NCBI GenBank assembly: GCA_023457715.1
Contig: JAEWKR010000021.1
Coordinates: 1-64,000 of the forward strand
Length of the DNA: 64,000 nucleotides
Source of the DNA: Verrucomicrobiota bacterium
Lineage (GTDB): Bacteria; Verrucomicrobiota; Verrucomicrobiia; Opitutales; Opitutaceae
Reading direction: 5' to 3'
Under the pieces are notes generated by a model. It worked only from the letters and a program-made list of their open reading frames with translations, made no database searches and was not told where the DNA came from. Shown here in pieces: positions 62,562-64,000 of the stretch (its first letter is position 1; every line of letters starts with the position of its first letter). The position numbers and the translations under genes are program-made.

Positions 62562-63989
62562 ATGAATGCTATGCCATTAGCGCTGCGCCGCGCACGCGCT
62601 GCCATCTGTACGGGCATCCTCCTCTTCGTCTCTCAGTACAGCGTCCACGGCTTCACCAAGGCTGGCCGAATCTATGCCACCGACGGCTCCCAGGCCGACG
62701 TAAATGCGGCGATCACGGCGGCCTCCGCCGGCGATGTCGTCACGCTCCCGCCGGGGAGTTTCACCTGGTCTGCCGTGCACGTGAACAAGGCGGTGACGCT
62801 GATGGGCGCCGGCACGGGACTAACCACGATCAACGCCGACCCCGCCGCGAACCCCGACTTCGCCGTGGCCGTGATCCGGTTCTCCGCCGCCGCGACGGTC
62901 AAGAACTTCACCTTCACCGTGCCCAACGCCCACGTCACCGCGTTTTCCGCGAACGTGGCGAGCGGCTGGCGGCTGACAAATATCGTCTTCAATGGCGGTC
63001 CGACCGACGCCTATTTCTTCTTCATCAACGGCGTTTACGGCTTGATCGACAACTGCACGATCAACGGCGCGAACGGCAGCGCGGAGCTGATCTTCGCCAA
63101 GGGCCCGTCCGACTCCTGGCAGCGGGAAAGCTCCTTGGGCGGCGAGGATAACGTCTACGTCGAGAACTGCACCTTCAACGGCCAGGGCTACGTCTGCGAC
63201 GCCAATTCGAACGCGCGCTTCGTGGTGCGGTATTGCACCATCAACGGCAACATGAAGGTCGACGGCCACGGCCTCGCCAGCAACTTCCCGCCGCGGAGCG
63301 TGCGCCACATGGAGGTCTACGGCAACACCTGGACCGCAGCCGCCGGCTCCTGGGCCGCGATGGAGCTGCGCGGCGGCACGGGCATGGTGTTCAACAACAC
63401 CTCCGTGAACGAGGGCGGCTCATCCGTGAAGACGCCGATGCTGATCCTCAACGAATACGGCGCCCTCAATGACTGGCCGAACTTCAGCCGCATCTATCAG
63501 ACGCCGGCCAACTATCCGATCCCCGATCAGATCGGCATGGGTCGCGATCCCCGCGCCGCAGCCTCGGAGCCGATGTACCTGTGGAACAACCGTCGCGGCG
63601 GCAACGACTGGACCATCCGCCACGATAACATCCCCGCGGAAGCCATCCTCCAGAATCTCGGCAACACCTTCACGATGGCCGATATCATCGCGCCGGATCG
63701 CGACTACTTCAAGGAAACCGCGGGCGCGACCTTCAACGGATCGAGCGGCGTGGGCGTTGGCACCCGCGCGCAAATGACGGCGATCACCGGCACGCGCATC
63801 GGCGTCGGCTTCTGGGTGACGGATGAAGGCGAGTGGAACGCCACCAGCTCCGGCGCCGATGGCCAGCTTTACGTGTGGAACGGCGTCGCCGGCGGCGGCT
63901 GGGTCCTCCGCTACGTACCCTTTACCTATCCCCATCCCCTGCGGGCCCCGCGCGCGCCCACGCGTCCGTCCCTGCAGTTGATCGACTGA
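62562..63989 (+). CDS. Secreted right-handed beta-helix protein (pectate-lyase-like)
   Basis: A 475-residue exported protein. The signal peptide is in the first 30 residues (AAICTGILLFVSQYSVHG). The rest has the beta-helix pattern: DVVTLPPGSFTWS, LMGAGTGLTTINA, VKNFTFTVPNAHV, VYVENCTFNGQG, VVRYCTINGN. This fold is found in polysaccharide lyases and binding proteins. No catalytic Arg or Lys set can be named with confidence. It lies 133 bases after the asparagine synthase gene and could act on the EPS. No C-terminal PEP-CTERM signal is seen. Confidence 0.8.
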   Translation: MNAMPLALRRARAAICTGILLFVSQYSVHGFTKAGRIYATDGSQADVNAAITAASAGDVVTLPPGSFTWSAVHVNKAVTLMGAGTGLTTINADPAANPDFAVAVIRFSAAATVKNFTFTVPNAHVTAFSANVASGWRLTNIVFNGGPTDAYFFFINGVYGLIDNCTINGANGSAELIFAKGPSDSWQRESSLGGEDNVYVENCTFNGQGYVCDANSNARFVVRYCTINGNMKVDGHGLASNFPPRSVRHMEVYGNTWTAAAGSWAAMELRGGTGMVFNNTSVNEGGSSVKTPMLILNEYGALNDWPNFSRIYQTPANYPIPDQIGMGRDPRAAASEPMYLWNNRRGGNDWTIRHDNIPAEAILQNLGNTFTMADIIAPDRDYFKETAGATFNGSSGVGVGTRAQMTAITGTRIGVGFWVTDEGEWNATSSGADGQLYVWNGVAGGGWVLRYVPFTYPHPLRAPRAPTRPSLQLID

Positions 63990-64000
63990 TTGAACCGCCC

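Noticed and set aside
1..64000. CRISPR arrays, rRNA operons and transposase genes
   Set aside because: No regularly spaced direct repeats with unique spacers, no rRNA-like sequence and no transposase-like frame were seen.

Overview
The window is about 64 kb of GC-rich DNA, densely coding except for a few repeat-filled gaps. Gene content points to a Verrucomicrobium of the Opitutaceae type. It has several secreted FG-GAP/ASPIC-UnbV proteins, concanavalin-like domain proteins, a sigma factor with a membrane tail, short interspersed intergenic repeats, and a long exopolysaccharide (EPS) operon with enzymes of the kind seen in exosortase-linked EPS loci. The taxon is an inference from style and gene families; no rRNA or tRNA gene was recognised.

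Region 1 (1-8.3 kb) is mixed. It holds an ECF-like sigma factor fused to a multi-pass membrane domain (minus strand), a secreted CIA30-like protein with a family-3 acyltransferase (plus), an unrecognised two-gene unit at 5.2-6.9 kb, and an exported beta-propeller protein. Two gaps carry interspersed repeats.

Region 2 (8.5-20.5 kb) is a defence or genome-conflict island. A SWIM/SNF2 helicase is split by a -1 frameshift. Next to it lie a truncated PIN-domain toxin remnant and a partner gene with one in-frame stop. A type I restriction-modification operon follows on the minus strand in the order hsdM, hsdS, darT, darG, hsdR, so the DarTG DNA ADP-ribosylation toxin-antitoxin pair sits inside it. 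hsdS and darG start in 4-base overlaps with the genes before them.

Region 3 (21-33.5 kb) has a VOC protein and then four large minus-strand genes in series. All four encode exported proteins: a 1196-aa protein with two FG-GAP/UnbV modules, a 753-aa UnbV protein, a TPR-CHAT protease with intact His and Cys, and a protein of tandem concanavalin-like domains. The CHAT protein's N-terminus resembles the domains of the last protein. This is the best candidate here for an undescribed system.

Region 4 (34-64 kb) is all plus strand. A small nuclease-like gene and a small membrane protein precede a 550-base leader full of inverted repeats. A NusG/RfaH-like antiterminator then heads about 27 kb of EPS genes: an initiating sugar transferase, Wlb-type amino-uronate enzymes, an aminotransferase, a FemAB-like protein, a Wzc-like protein with a degenerate Walker A, a deacetylase-glycosyltransferase fusion, a FkbM methyltransferase, a nucleotide-sugar dehydrogenase, a GT10 fucosyltransferase, a flippase, a pyruvyltransferase, several GT2/GT4 enzymes, a polymerase/ligase, a second deacetylase, an alpha/alpha-barrel protein and an asparagine synthase. 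Many neighbours overlap by 4-8 bases, which suggests one co-transcribed unit. A secreted beta-helix protein closes the window.
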